NCBI RefSeq assembly: GCF_024297065.1
Contig: NZ_CP101114.1
Span: 1,240,001-1,304,000 of the forward strand
Source: Bartonella harrusi
Lineage (GTDB): Bacteria; Pseudomonadota; Alphaproteobacteria; Rhizobiales; Rhizobiaceae
Reading direction: 5' to 3'
DNA: 64,000 nucleotides
The notes below the pieces were generated by a model. The model searched no databases, had not been told where the DNA came from, and saw only the letters and a program-made list of their open reading frames with translations. Position numbers and translations under genes: made by a program. Positions 43,646 to 50,817 of this stretch are shown here, piece by piece (position 1 is the first letter of the stretch; every line of letters begins with the position of its first letter).

Positions 43646-44266
43646 ATGGAACGCACACTTGTACTCATCCGTCATGGACAAAGTGAATGGAATCTCAAAA
43701 ATCTTTTCACCGGCTGGAAAGATCCAAGTTTAACAGAAAGGGGGCATGCAGAAGCAATAGCAGCAGGAAAAAAACTGAAAGAGACTGGTTTAAAATTTGA
43801 TGTTGCGTATACGTCTACCTTACAACGTGCACAAAAAACGGCACAGCACATTTTAGAACAAATGGAACAATCAGACTTAGAAGTTGTTAAAACCCCCGCA
43901 TTGAATGAACGTGATTATGGTGATCTCTCTGGTCTAAATAAAGATGAAGTACGCCAACAATGGGGAGAAAAGCAAGTGCAAATATGGCGTCGCTCCTATA
44001 CTATTGCACCTCCAAATGGAGAAAGCCTACGCGATACTTGTGCTCGTGTTGTACCCTATTATCTTCACCATATTCAACCACATATTTTACGCTCTCAAAC
44101 TGTTTTGGTCGCGGCACATGGCAACTCTCTTCGTGCTCTTATGATGGCACTTGAAGGTCTAAACAGTGAAGAAATTATCTCTCAAGAATTAGCAACTGGT
44201 ATTCCTATTATCTATACTTTTCATTCCGACTCAACAATTGCATCAAAAATAATCCTCACGCCTTAA
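43646..44266 (+). CDS. gpmA: 2,3-bisphosphoglycerate-dependent phosphoglycerate mutase
   Basis: GpmA interconverts 3- and 2-phosphoglycerate in glycolysis. The phosphohistidine motif is [20 protein letters not shown], followed by [23 protein letters not shown] and the second catalytic His in [19 protein letters not shown]. The ATG at 43646 gives 206 aa, the short alphaproteobacterial form. It follows dapB closely and is probably co-transcribed. Confidence 0.96.
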   Translation: MERTLVLIRHGQSEWNLKNLFTGWKDPSLTERGHAEAIAAGKKLKETGLKFDVAYTSTLQRAQKTAQHILEQMEQSDLEVVKTPALNERDYGDLSGLNKDEVRQQWGEKQVQIWRRSYTIAPPNGESLRDTCARVVPYYLHHIQPHILRSQTVLVAAHGNSLRALMMALEGLNSEEIISQELATGIPIIYTFHSDSTIASKIILTP

Positions 44267-44335
44267 ATTTCCAAAATTGTGGTAACTACAAGGAACTCAA
44301 GAGCGTTTATCTGCAAAATAAATTCTATAATTTTA

Positions 44336-44364
44336 TTGACAGAGTAATATCGCAAGCTTAAATG
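44336..44364 (+). promoter_or_regulatory. tRNA-Leu promoter
   Basis: A consensus TTGACA (44336-44341), a 17-bp spacer and TAAATG (44359-44364) lie directly before the tRNA, whose mature 5' end is 10 bp further on. Position and spacing make this a convincing sigma-70 promoter. Confidence 0.65.
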
Positions 44365-44373
44365 AGTTTTATA

Positions 44374-44458
44374 GCCCGGATGGCGGAATTGGTAGACGCG
44401 CAGGTTTCAGGTACTTGTGCCGCAAGGCATGGAGGTTCGAGTCCTCTTCAGGGCACCA
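44374..44458 (+). tRNA. tRNA-Leu (CAG)
   Basis: An 85-nt cloverleaf with CCA encoded in the DNA. The acceptor stem is GCCCGGA pairing with the 3' arm TTCAGGGC (with G-U/A-type imperfections). The anticodon stem CAGGT/ACTTG holds loop TTCAGGT with anticodon CAG at 44408-44410. A long class II variable arm (TGCCGCAAGGCA) and the T-arm GGTTCGAGTCC follow. Prophage genes begin right behind it, so its 3' end is the probable attachment site. Confidence 0.95.
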
Positions 44459-44536
44459 TTTATCATCCTCAACATATTGAAATATATAATTTTTTTCTTA
44501 AAAAAGCCAATTTCAGAGCACCTTTTAGACCACCTT

Positions 44537-44761
44537 CTACAGTTTATACAACTTTACCTCATTTGTTGTTATTTGCTGCTTATTTTTCTTCGGGGTAAAG
44601 GCCAAGATTTCTTTTTTTCTCCATCTTACCGCTCTCCCTAGCTTATAAGGCTCAGGAAACACCCCTTGAAACACCCAATTGCGAATCGTTGTGGTTGATA
44701 CGCTAAAAAGCTCTGCACATTCGCGTGTTGTCACATATCTATCACCATCATCAAATATCAT
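44537..44761 (-). CDS. AlpA/excisionase-like helix-turn-helix protein
   Basis: This 74-aa DNA-binding protein of the MerR/AlpA-like excisionase type has RYVTTRECAELFSVSTTTIR followed by NWVFQGVFPEPYKLGRAVRW, the winged helix and the usual R-W-K end. The frame also allows a GTG start at 44776. The ATG at 44761 follows AAAGGTCATGAG. It is the first prophage gene after the tRNA-Leu, the usual place for an excisionase or directionality factor, but no integrase accompanies it. Confidence 0.75.
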   Translation of the reverse strand: MIFDDGDRYVTTRECAELFSVSTTTIRNWVFQGVFPEPYKLGRAVRWRKKEILAFTPKKNKQQITTNEVKLYKL

Positions 44762-44856
44762 CTCATGACCTTTCACTCTTTTACGTTACATAATGGGCGG
44801 CCATACTAGGAAACATATGGAGCTTTCCCATTTTTAAAAATTTGTATGCTTATTTT

Positions 44857-45345
44857 TTAGATATGCTTAATTTCATATTTCCAATCCTGTAATTGTGTAA
44901 GAGCCAAGGCTATTTGCCCTCTATGGCACATGCATACATTGGCTTCAAAACAAGTAATTGCAACGCGCTTTTTGTTTAAAAAGACTTGATATCATGTGTT
45001 TATTGCACACAAATGATTTTTGAGTGTTGTCTTTTGATATTCTTCAAAAAGACGTTCGTAATCTTTTTGTGTTTTCAAATTTTGTCGTTTTTCAGAGGCA
45101 ATGCCAAGTTCAGGCATATGCATATATTCAATATTAATGTTGTTTACAGCTTTCTCCAATTGTCTTTTCGAAAACCCATGTTTTCTACTTATTGGATTTC
45201 TACGAACATCACATAAAGTTTTGATATTGTTTTCTATGAGACAATCAAGATAATTCTCAAGGGACTTTCCTTCATAGCCAATTGTAAAAAAACAAGCTTT
45301 CTCATCTTTAGCTGGGTGTAGGATACTCTGTTTGATATTACACAC
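44857..45345 (-). pseudogene. DUF488 protein, frameshifted
   Basis: The first 117 codons read MCNIKQSILHPAKDEKACFF, then FTIGYEGKSLENYLDCLIEN and LCDVRRNPISRKHGFSKRQL, the typical DUF488 start. The frame then runs off at 44992. The missing end continues in another frame as KRVAITCFEANVCMCHRGQI and ALTQLQDWKYEIKHI, stopping at 44857. That segment carries the conserved C-H-R box of DUF488. One small indel near 44965-45000 therefore splits the gene. The function of the family is unknown; members occur in phages. Confidence 0.75.
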
Positions 45346-45404
45346 GTTTTACTTCCTTACATAATGGGTGTGGGTGCTGAGAGGAGGAGAGCACCCCCAT
45401 AGGG

Positions 45405-46036
45405 TTATGCAGCTTTTGTCAAGATCTGCTTCATGTCTTGCTCTATTTCTGCTAAAAAGACCTCGACTGCTTTAGTAATCTGTTCAATTTGTTCATCATC
45501 ACGGTGGATGCGTTGGATTTTATACGCAAGTGAGATGACCTCTCTACAAATTGTGGATTATAACTGATGAAATGACACCATTTGCGCCCTGTACAAGCCA
45601 TTTGGAATTGCATCTGCACTCTGTATTCAGGCTTAATCTCGTCATACATAAAAAAACGAAGATGTGTCGTTGATTGTGGACATTTGACTTCAACTAAACC
45701 GTCTTCACCAATCAAACCATCCGGACTAGCCCCCGCCATTTTGATGGTAGGATGAGGTATAAAACCGCATTTTATGACATCGGCATCATAAATGAATTCA
45801 TATTCTTTCAGGGCGTCCTCTTCATGTTCAATCCCCCATTGCATAGATGGTGTTATATAAGATTGGCTTATTTCCCCTGTTAAGCGTTCTGTCATGAGTT
45901 TCATTTTGTAGTCTTCATATTTGCTTGTCGGCAATCCTTTGGCTGTTCTACTGAGGACATTGTAAACATTAGACGCGGTAATTTTCCCTAATCTTGCTTG
46001 AAACCATTCTGCTGTTCTTTGTTCCATCTCACGCAC
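45405..46036 (-). pseudogene. YqaJ-type phage exonuclease, frameshifted near the C-terminus
   Basis: This is a lambda-exonuclease-like (YqaJ) 5'-3' recombination nuclease. The N-terminal QRTAEWFQARLGKITASN, the catalytic GASPDGLIGEDGLVEVKCPQ (D...E-x-K) and MQFQMACTGRKWCHFISYNP are intact. After NPQFVE the annotated frame degenerates and stops at 45452. The shifted frame continues VISLAYKIQRIHRDDEQIEQ and VEVFLAEIEQDMKQILTKAA to a stop at 45405. A single-base loss near 45545 thus removes about 45 residues. The catalytic core survives, so activity is uncertain. It works with the upstream ERF annealing protein. Confidence 0.85.
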
Positions 46037-46799
46037 CTAATCTTTGTTTTGCTTCAGAAGCTTGACGGTTTTGTTTTTTATACAAATTATTCAGGACGGT
46101 TTGCGCTTGTTCAAAAGTCATTTCGGAAATGCTATTTACATTTACAGAAGCCAACATTTTTGTTTCGTTTGCATTTGTTTTTTGGACTAATCGTTTAATG
46201 TCTGCCATTTGTTGAGGCGAAGCTGGTCCTGAGAGTTTTGTTTTGTTACCATCTGTATCATCTTCTTTGCTTGCGACATTGAGAAGCATGCCTAACAAAT
46301 AGCGGCGCGCATAAGTGATGGTTGATCCTATGGATTGAATATCTGTTTTGTTGCCTTTCCCATCAAGAGGGAATGTTCCTTCTGTAGAGATTTTATTTCC
46401 TGATGGATGAACCAAAGTCATCTCTATAGTAACCTGTGCATGAGTTTGATTTTTAATACAGGAAAACAAAGCAAAATGATGTTCTTTTAGTGCCTCCTTG
46501 ATACTCTCGATATAACAGTCGAGAGTAGCGTATTTGCTTAGGGTATAGGCGTTTGTGGATTTTGCTGTGATTTCCTTATATTTGGATTGCATATCTGAAA
46601 GATCAGAAACAAAACTTTTATAAAGCTGTCTATTGATTTCTTTTTCTCTCAAGGAGATAAGGCGTTCGAGACGATCCATATCAACATCATTTTCTAGGGC
46701 TCTTGTTAAAATGAGATCCATAGCTGTTTGTTTAACTGCTAAATTTGGATTTTCTTTAACTTCTGTTAGGTTCGTGTTTTGTTCATTCATTATGTTTTC
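46029..46799 (-). CDS. ERF-family single-strand annealing protein
   Basis: This is a phage recombinase of the ERF superfamily, which anneals complementary single strands in partnership with an exonuclease. The core block is present: FVSDLSDMQSKYKEITAKST, YATLDCYIESIKEALKEHHF, then IQSIGSTITYARRYLLGMLL. Starting at ATG 46799 (MEENIMNEQN) or 46787 gives about 250-256 aa; the open frame further up to 46835 is less likely. The C-terminus is basic and helical. It overlaps the exonuclease gene by 8 bp, the usual exo/SSAP pairing. Confidence 0.88.
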   Translation of the reverse strand, partial: ENIMNEQNTNLTEVKENPNLAVKQTAMDLILTRALENDVDMDRLERLISLREKEINRQLYKSFVSDLSDMQSKYKEITAKSTNAYTLSKYATLDCYIESIKEALKEHHFALFSCIKNQTHAQVTIEMTLVHPSGNKISTEGTFPLDGKGNKTDIQSIGSTITYARRYLLGMLLNVASKEDDTDGNKTKLSGPASPQQMADIKRLVQKTNANETKMLASVNVNSISEMTFEQAQTVLNNLYKKQNRQASEAKQRLGA

Positions 46800-46864
46800 C
46801 TCCATTGTGCGCAATTCACCCGTTGCGTGAATCACGCTTGTGTTAAAAGGGTCGTTGTTTGTTG

Positions 46865-47227
46865 CTAGAGTTTTGTCTTTACGGGTTGCACAATCCGATC
46901 AATTGGAATGCATTTTAGATATGAACAATGATCAGAATATAGCGTCAATATAAAACTTTCATCTGAGATTGGTGGTATCATTTCAAATCCAGTACACGCA
47001 AATGGTCTGAATTCGTATGAGAATGCAAAGCATTGCGATTTTTTAAGTTCCATTTGCACGACATTATCTTCATTTAAAAAAGCATCTACTTTCTCTTTCG
47101 AAATTATGGTATCTACATAGGGCTCGCCCTTATCTCCAGAAATAGCAATACAAAGTTCACCTGAATTGTGAGTGCTTCTCACAACCAGCTGCGAACACAA
47201 AGTAGGTTTAATTTCATATTTATACAT
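46865..47227 (-). CDS. Unknown prophage protein (120 aa)
   Basis: I do not recognise this protein. It begins MYKYEIKPTLCSQLVVRSTH, is soluble and beta-rich by composition, and contains four cysteines without a clear metal motif. A weak ribosome binding site (GAGAGACA) precedes the ATG. It lies in the leftward early transcript between the hexapeptide-repeat genes and the ERF gene, so it may be an accessory to recombination or host takeover; that is only position-based. Confidence 0.65.
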   Translation of the reverse strand: MYKYEIKPTLCSQLVVRSTHNSGELCIAISGDKGEPYVDTIISKEKVDAFLNEDNVVQMELKKSQCFAFSYEFRPFACTGFEMIPPISDESFILTLYSDHCSYLKCIPIDRIVQPVKTKL

Positions 47228-47286
47228 GATTTATTGTCTCTCACCCGTTGTAATAATACTGTTTCCATGAACCTCTATGTTTGTTG

Positions 47287-47718
47287 TTAAATTTTTATGT
47301 CTTCAGGAATTCTCGTGTTGCCGCGAATATTAGCCAATCCACAAACCTTAGCATTTCTAAAAATCTTGACTTCATCACGGATATAAGCACTATCATAAAC
47401 TTGTGCATTTTGATAAATGCGCACACTACCATAAACTTTAGCATTGCAATAAACTTTGGCATTGTCATAAACATAGGCATCGCCGCTAACATCGGCATCA
47501 CCATAAACCTTAGCATCTCCCAAAACACAGGCATCACTGTAAACCTTAGCATCGCCTCCAACCCAACAATTACCTTCGTGACTGAGGTTCTTTTCCCTTT
47601 CTATCCAACCGCCTAAATCACCTTTTTTGACATCACCAAAGTCTTGCAATGCAAGGATACGGCGAAGAGTTCTACTAGAAACCTCTATTGTTTCACCTGT
47701 AAATTCGTATTTTTTCAT
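47287..47718 (-). CDS. Hexapeptide-repeat (beta-helix-like) phage protein, copy A
   Basis: The 143-aa protein starts MKKYEFTGETIEVSSRTLRR, with an N-terminal module (ALQDFGDVKKGDLGGWIERE, then NLSHEGNCWVGGDAKV) shared with two other genes in the window. From about residue 60 it consists of six-residue units of the form A-x-V-Y-x-N (AKVYGD, ADVSGD, AYVYDN, AKVYCN, AQVYDS). Such repeats suggest a left-handed parallel beta-helix. Function is unknown. The start at 47718 overlaps the end of copy B by 4 bp. Confidence 0.82.
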   Translation of the reverse strand: MKKYEFTGETIEVSSRTLRRILALQDFGDVKKGDLGGWIEREKNLSHEGNCWVGGDAKVYSDACVLGDAKVYGDADVSGDAYVYDNAKVYCNAKVYGSVRIYQNAQVYDSAYIRDEVKIFRNAKVCGLANIRGNTRIPEDIKI

Positions 47719-48323
47719 ATGGTTTTTTCTCCAGTTGAGATGGACTGATTGCCGCCAATACATGCGTTCCAACAGATACATGCATCTCCATAAATCTTTC
47801 CAAGAGCGTAAACCTCTGCCATACCCTTAACTTTTGCATTTTCATAAACTTCTGCATTATTATAGACACGTGCTTTGTTGTAAACTTGTGCATTTCCATA
47901 AACACGAGACTTGCCACAAACTACCGCATTACCGAAAACTTGTGCATTATCACAAACCATAGCATTATCAAGGACTTCTGCTTTTCCGTAAACTTTTGCT
48001 TTATTTAAAATACACGCTTCAGATTCAATACAAGCATTTCCAAAAACATTTGCATTGTCACTAATATATGCTCTGTCTGCAATGCGTGCTTTTTCAAATA
48101 CTCTTGCATTACCGCAAACTTTAGCATTATGAGAAACACAAGCATCATCCCCAACCCAACAATCCCCCTCATGGCTTAAATTGCCTTCATGCTCTATAAA
48201 ACCGCCTAAATCACCTTTTTTTACATCACCAAAGTTTTTCAATGCACGGATACGGCGAACCTTACGCCTATAAACTATATCGATTGCATCAGTGAATTCG
48301 TATTTCTTTTCCATGATGGTCAC
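47715..48323 (-). CDS. Hexapeptide-repeat (beta-helix-like) phage protein, copy B
   Basis: This 202-aa paralogue of copy A begins MTIMEKKYEFTDAIDIVYRR, then ALKNFGDVKKGDLGGFIEHE and NLSHEGDCWVGDDACV. About twenty hexapeptide units follow (VFGNAC, VYGKAE, VFGNAV, VYGNAQ, VYNKAR, VYNNAE and others), enough for several turns of a beta-helix. The second methionine (MEKKYEF) is an alternative start. The gene sits immediately downstream of the Rha antirepressor gene (3 bp gap) and is translationally coupled to copy A. Confidence 0.82.
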   Translation of the reverse strand: MTIMEKKYEFTDAIDIVYRRKVRRIRALKNFGDVKKGDLGGFIEHEGNLSHEGDCWVGDDACVSHNAKVCGNARVFEKARIADRAYISDNANVFGNACIESEACILNKAKVYGKAEVLDNAMVCDNAQVFGNAVVCGKSRVYGNAQVYNKARVYNNAEVYENAKVKGMAEVYALGKIYGDACICWNACIGGNQSISTGEKTI

Positions 48324-48326
48324 CCC

Positions 48327-49055
48327 TTAATGCACGCTTTGTCTTTTGATTTCTTGAGAAAGCACACCAATGCCTTTTGTTGTGATTTTTGCAGAAGGAA
48401 TGACTTTATTCATTCCACCAGAAGTTTGAATAGTGATGGTAGGACAATCCATCAGACCTTTTTGGATTTTGTCTTGATAAGGTAACAGATGCCCATTTGC
48501 CATGCGTCGATAGACCCAACCCTTTTGCTGTAAGAAGAGAATGAACTGTTTTGGTTGCATTTCGAGTATTTTAGCAGTCTCGGTAAGACCAAAGAGCCCA
48601 TCATGGCGTTGTAAACTTTCAAGAGCCATTGCCTTTGGTTTTAATTCTGCAATCATATTGTCTTTTTGTTCATTCTCATTTTTGAGATAATTTAAAACCC
48701 CTAACATGACTTGTGGACTAGAGTAATCGATTTGCGGTGCCACTACTTGCTGTTCTAATTGTTGCCACCGATCTATGATCTTTGCTCGTAATGCTGTGCT
48801 GTAACCTGAGACGAGGATTAAACATTCGTGTTTTGGAAGATTATAACAATTTTGAGGTCTACCTTGCGTGTCTAAATAGGTCCCCCCAAATTTGGGGAGA
48901 CCCCCTTCATAGTATAATTCTTCAAGCATTTTCTTGATATCACGCATAACATGGTCATGCCGTTTACTACACAAATCGGCAATTTCAACACTCGATATGG
49001 TTTGAATAGCTTCGTTCTTAAAAGGACTTTCTGCTGTTGTGACAAGATTATGCAT
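48327..49055 (-). CDS. Rha-type phage antirepressor with C-terminal ANT domain
   Basis: The 242-aa protein starts [20 protein letters not shown]. The N-terminal Rha domain has [20 protein letters not shown] and [20 protein letters not shown]. The linker [20 protein letters not shown] leads into a KilA-C/ANT-type domain ([40 protein letters not shown]). Such proteins counter the phage repressor or interfere with host functions. The ATG at 49055 follows GGAGCACAGGC; the open frame to 49151 is not used. The linker is nearly identical to one in the AntA gene at 63.6 kb. Confidence 0.88.
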   Translation of the reverse strand: MHNLVTTAESPFKNEAIQTISSVEIADLCSKRHDHVMRDIKKMLEELYYEGGLPKFGGTYLDTQGRPQNCYNLPKHECLILVSGYSTALRAKIIDRWQQLEQQVVAPQIDYSSPQVMLGVLNYLKNENEQKDNMIAELKPKAMALESLQRHDGLFGLTETAKILEMQPKQFILFLQQKGWVYRRMANGHLLPYQDKIQKGLMDCPTITIQTSGGMNKVIPSAKITTKGIGVLSQEIKRQSVH

Positions 49056-49097
49056 GCCTGTGCTCCATTTGTGATGATATTTGAAAGAAAGGAAAGG

Positions 49098-49117
49098 AGG
49101 CGTTTTTAAAAACGCCC
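49098..49117 (-). terminator. Palindrome GGCGTTTTTAAAAACGCC between early genes
   Basis: A perfect inverted repeat lies directly after the stop of the 129-aa gene and before the Rha gene. No long T-run follows, so it may be a weak terminator or attenuator of the leftward transcript. Confidence 0.35.
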
Positions 49118-49507
49118 TTAATAGTTTGGATAATTTGGAAGAACATCCCAAAAAGTCAGGCGGTGCTGCTCTTCATAAGTACCGTAGACTTCATCATTAT
49201 ATTTTTCGTCTGCAATTTCTTCTAAAAGACTATCGTAGGCAGCGCTTTCACCTACATAATAATGAACCTTACTGTCCTCATCGAGAAATTCTCTGTTTTC
49301 TTTTATGTATACTTCTGCGATTTCTTCAGAAATATCTTCGCAACTGTTTTCAGAAGGATTTATGCGAAAGATTTTTATGGCATCATCTGCCTCGTCAATC
49401 ATTTCTAAAACTTGGCTTTCATCAAGTGGGCCCGAATGCCCAATGTGTTCATCATCACAGACAACTAATAAAATTTCATCGGAATTAATAAGAATTGGCT
49501 TATCCAT
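49118..49507 (-). CDS. Unknown acidic early phage protein (129 aa)
   Basis: I do not recognise this protein. It is very acidic (for example [40 protein letters not shown]) with no membrane segment. The ATG at 49507 follows GGGAGGGGAAATT, a strong ribosome binding site. It is the first gene of the leftward operon, about 55 bp from the operator-controlled promoter. Strongly acidic first-early phage proteins often mimic DNA or bind host proteins; for this one that is only a suggestion. Confidence 0.72.
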   Translation of the reverse strand: MDKPILINSDEILLVVCDDEHIGHSGPLDESQVLEMIDEADDAIKIFRINPSENSCEDISEEIAEVYIKENREFLDEDSKVHYYVGESAAYDSLLEEIADEKYNDEVYGTYEEQHRLTFWDVLPNYPNY

Positions 49508-49562
49508 AATTTCCCCTCCCTGATGCCTCTTGGCGATCTCTTGTGTTTGGTTTATGGATATG

Positions 49563-49591
49563 TTTATACCGTAATGGTAATATTTAGTCAA
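49563..49591 (-). promoter_or_regulatory. Leftward early promoter (PL-like)
   Basis: On the minus strand TTGACT (49586-49591) and TATAAA (49563-49568) are separated by exactly 17 bp. Operator 49567-49579 covers the -10 and part of the spacer, and operator 49592-49604 abuts the -35. This is the arrangement expected for a repressor-controlled promoter driving the 49507-to-44537 gene block. Confidence 0.7.
49567..49579. promoter_or_regulatory. Operator TACCGTAATGGTA
   Basis: A TACC-N5-GGTA inverted repeat, one of four related 13-bp sites around the repressor gene. It overlaps the -10 of the leftward promoter. Confidence 0.7.
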
Positions 49592-49604
49592 TACCAAAAT
49601 GGTT
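49592..49604. promoter_or_regulatory. Operator TACCAAAATGGTT
   Basis: This is the second leftward operator, with one mismatch from TACC-N5-GGTA, centred 25 bp from the first. It abuts the -35 of the leftward promoter. Confidence 0.62.
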
Positions 49605-49638
49605 ATTTTTTGTATTTTTATATTTGAAAGAGGGACAA

Positions 49639-49767
49639 ATGATAGATAAAAATCTACTGATTAATGCACAAATACTAGCGTTTTGGGAAAAATTAACAGA
49701 GGAAGAAAAAAAGAAATTCATTACTTTTTTTCTTGATAAAATGAAGAAAGAAGATCAAGAAGCTTAA
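49639..49767 (+). CDS. Small charged phage protein (42 aa)
   Basis: An ATG at 49639 after AGGGACAA opens MIDKNLLINAQILAFWEKLT, a Glu/Lys-rich amphipathic helical stretch, and ends KKEDQEA. Its last 47 bases overlap the 3' end of the repressor gene on the other strand. It resembles no family I know. It could be an expressed small gene or a chance frame; the ribosome binding site and operator-proximal position favour the former slightly. Confidence 0.4.
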   Translation: MIDKNLLINAQILAFWEKLTEEEKKKFITFFLDKMKKEDQEA

Positions 49768-50020
49768 CTTTATTATCATAGCTTAGGTGTTCAAGCATAT
49801 CTTCTATTTGTTCATCTAAGCTATTTGTTTGTTGCTCTGAAAACATTAGTTGTTTAGGTGTAACAGCTAAGTGAGGTGCTAAACGTATAGCCCATTCTTT
49901 TGTTAATTTTCGCTGTCCATTCTCTAAGCGAAAAATCTGTGGCTGACTTGTGCCGGCTAATTCGGCTAATTTTTTGGAGCTTAACCCCATTTTTTCTCTG
50001 AAAAATTTTAAATTATTCAT
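49721..50020 (-). CDS. XRE-family phage repressor (cI-like)
   Basis: This 99-aa DNA-binding protein has an N-terminal helix-turn-helix (FFREKMGLSSKKLAELAGTS, then QPQIFRLENGQRKLTKEWAI). The short helical C-terminus (YDNKVKLLDLLSSFYQEKK) probably dimerises. There is no LexA-like self-cleaving peptidase domain, so induction would have to go through antirepressors such as the Rha/AntA proteins of this prophage. It is divergent from a broken cro-like gene, with two TACC-N5-GGTA operators between them. Confidence 0.87.
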   Translation of the reverse strand: MNNLKFFREKMGLSSKKLAELAGTSQPQIFRLENGQRKLTKEWAIRLAPHLAVTPKQLMFSEQQTNSLDEQIEDMLEHLSYDNKVKLLDLLSSFYQEKK

Positions 50021-50055
50021 GATTCTTATCCTATTAAAAAAAAATATCTTTCAAA

Positions 50056-50068
50056 TACCAATGTGGTA
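50056..50068. promoter_or_regulatory. Operator TACCAATGTGGTA
   Basis: This perfect TACC-N5-GGTA site lies in the repressor-cro intergenic region, 36 bp upstream of the repressor ATG, where it could autoregulate the repressor promoter. Confidence 0.7.
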
Positions 50069-50077
50069 AAAATCTTC

Positions 50078-50106
50078 TTACATTGAGATTACCGTTATGG
50101 TATTAT
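50078..50106 (+). promoter_or_regulatory. Rightward early promoter (PR-like)
   Basis: TTACAT (50078-50083), a 17-bp spacer and TATTAT (50101-50106) precede the cro-like ATG at 50113. Operator 50090-50102 lies inside the spacer and touches the -10, so repressor binding would block it. Confidence 0.6.
50090..50102. promoter_or_regulatory. Operator TACCGTTATGGTA
   Basis: This is the fourth TACC-N5-GGTA operator, nearly identical to the one at 49567. It is placed within the rightward promoter and centred 34 bp from the previous site. Confidence 0.7.
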
Positions 50107-50112
50107 TAGCGA

Positions 50113-50427
50113 ATGTTTAAGCTAAAATCATATTTATTGAAGAATAATATTACTTACGCTGAGTTTGCAATTTCTGTAGGTGTTACACAGACATCAATAG
50201 CACGTTACATAAATAACAAGAGATTTCCTCAGCCTAGAATAATAAAAAAATAGCGAAGATTACGGATAATTATGTAAGTCCTAATGATTGGTATCAAGAA
50301 AATTTTGCTACTGTAATGCAAAAAAAAAGCAACATTACAAGCACCCGCATTTGTTGATGATTTGTCTGTTCGTGTAAAATCACCCAAACAACGTAGCATG
50401 TCGCAACAGCACAATTCACACTCTTAA
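50113..50427 (+). pseudogene. Cro-like helix-turn-helix gene with two A-run frameshifts
   Basis: The frame begins MFKLKSYLLKNNITYAEFAI, then SVGVTQTSIARYINNKRFPQ, a helix-turn-helix typical of Cro-like proteins. It stops in an A7 run near 50247. One base shift restores KIAKITDNYVSPNDWYQENF; a second shift in an A9 run near 50325 restores ALQAPAFVDD-type sequence (read TLQAPAFVDDLSVRVKSPKQ), ending at 50427. Either the gene is dead, transcript slippage occurs in the A-runs, or the sequence has homopolymer errors. Confidence 0.7.
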
Positions 50428-50493
50428 AAGAGATCAAATTAATTGTGCGCCATCATGGTGCACACATATAACACGCACTGTAGGGGGATAATC

Positions 50494-50817
50494 ATGGTTT
50501 TAAAAGCACATAAGAATGATATTGGTAAACCGCGTGTTGATCTTATTCCACCACTAACGTTGCTTGATATTGGTCGTGTTTTAGAGTTTGGAGCAAACAA
50601 ATACAGTGCTAACAATTGGCGTCATGGCATGAACTGGAGCCGTTTGTATGGAGCTGCTTCACGTCATTTATTAACATGGTTTGGTGGAGAGGATAAAGAT
50701 GTCGAGAGTGGTTTATCACATTTGGCACATGCGGCTTGTTGCCTTCTTTTCTTAATGGAATGCGAAGCAAAACAGATAGGTCATGATGACCGCGTTAAGA
50801 GCAATGGACAGAGATGA
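50494..50817 (+). CDS. dATP/dGTP diphosphohydrolase-domain (MazZ-like) phage protein
   Basis: This 107-aa protein begins MVLKAHKNDIGKPRVDLIPP, with VLEFGANKYSANNWRHGMNW and SRHLLTWFGGEDKDVESGLS, then HLAHAACCLLFLME. This is the N-terminal dATP/dGTP diphosphohydrolase (DUF5664) domain found in many phages. Related MazZ proteins act on dGTP and dATP in 2-aminoadenine (Z-DNA) phages, but no PurZ is seen here, so a general nucleotide-pool role is more likely. The ATG at 50494 follows TAGGGGGATAATC. The next gene overlaps by 4 bp. Confidence 0.82.
   Translation: MVLKAHKNDIGKPRVDLIPPLTLLDIGRVLEFGANKYSANNWRHGMNWSRLYGAASRHLLTWFGGEDKDVESGLSHLAHAACCLLFLMECEAKQIGHDDRVKSNGQR

Noticed and set aside
47281..47616. 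Plus-strand 111-codon frame rich in Ile/Asn repeats
   Set aside because: It is the antisense shadow of the 18-bp coding repeats of the hexapeptide-repeat gene on the minus strand.
47300..48200. Regular short repeats that could suggest a CRISPR array
   Set aside because: The units are degenerate 18-bp coding repeats (six residues) without spacers of constant length; they lie in two open genes.
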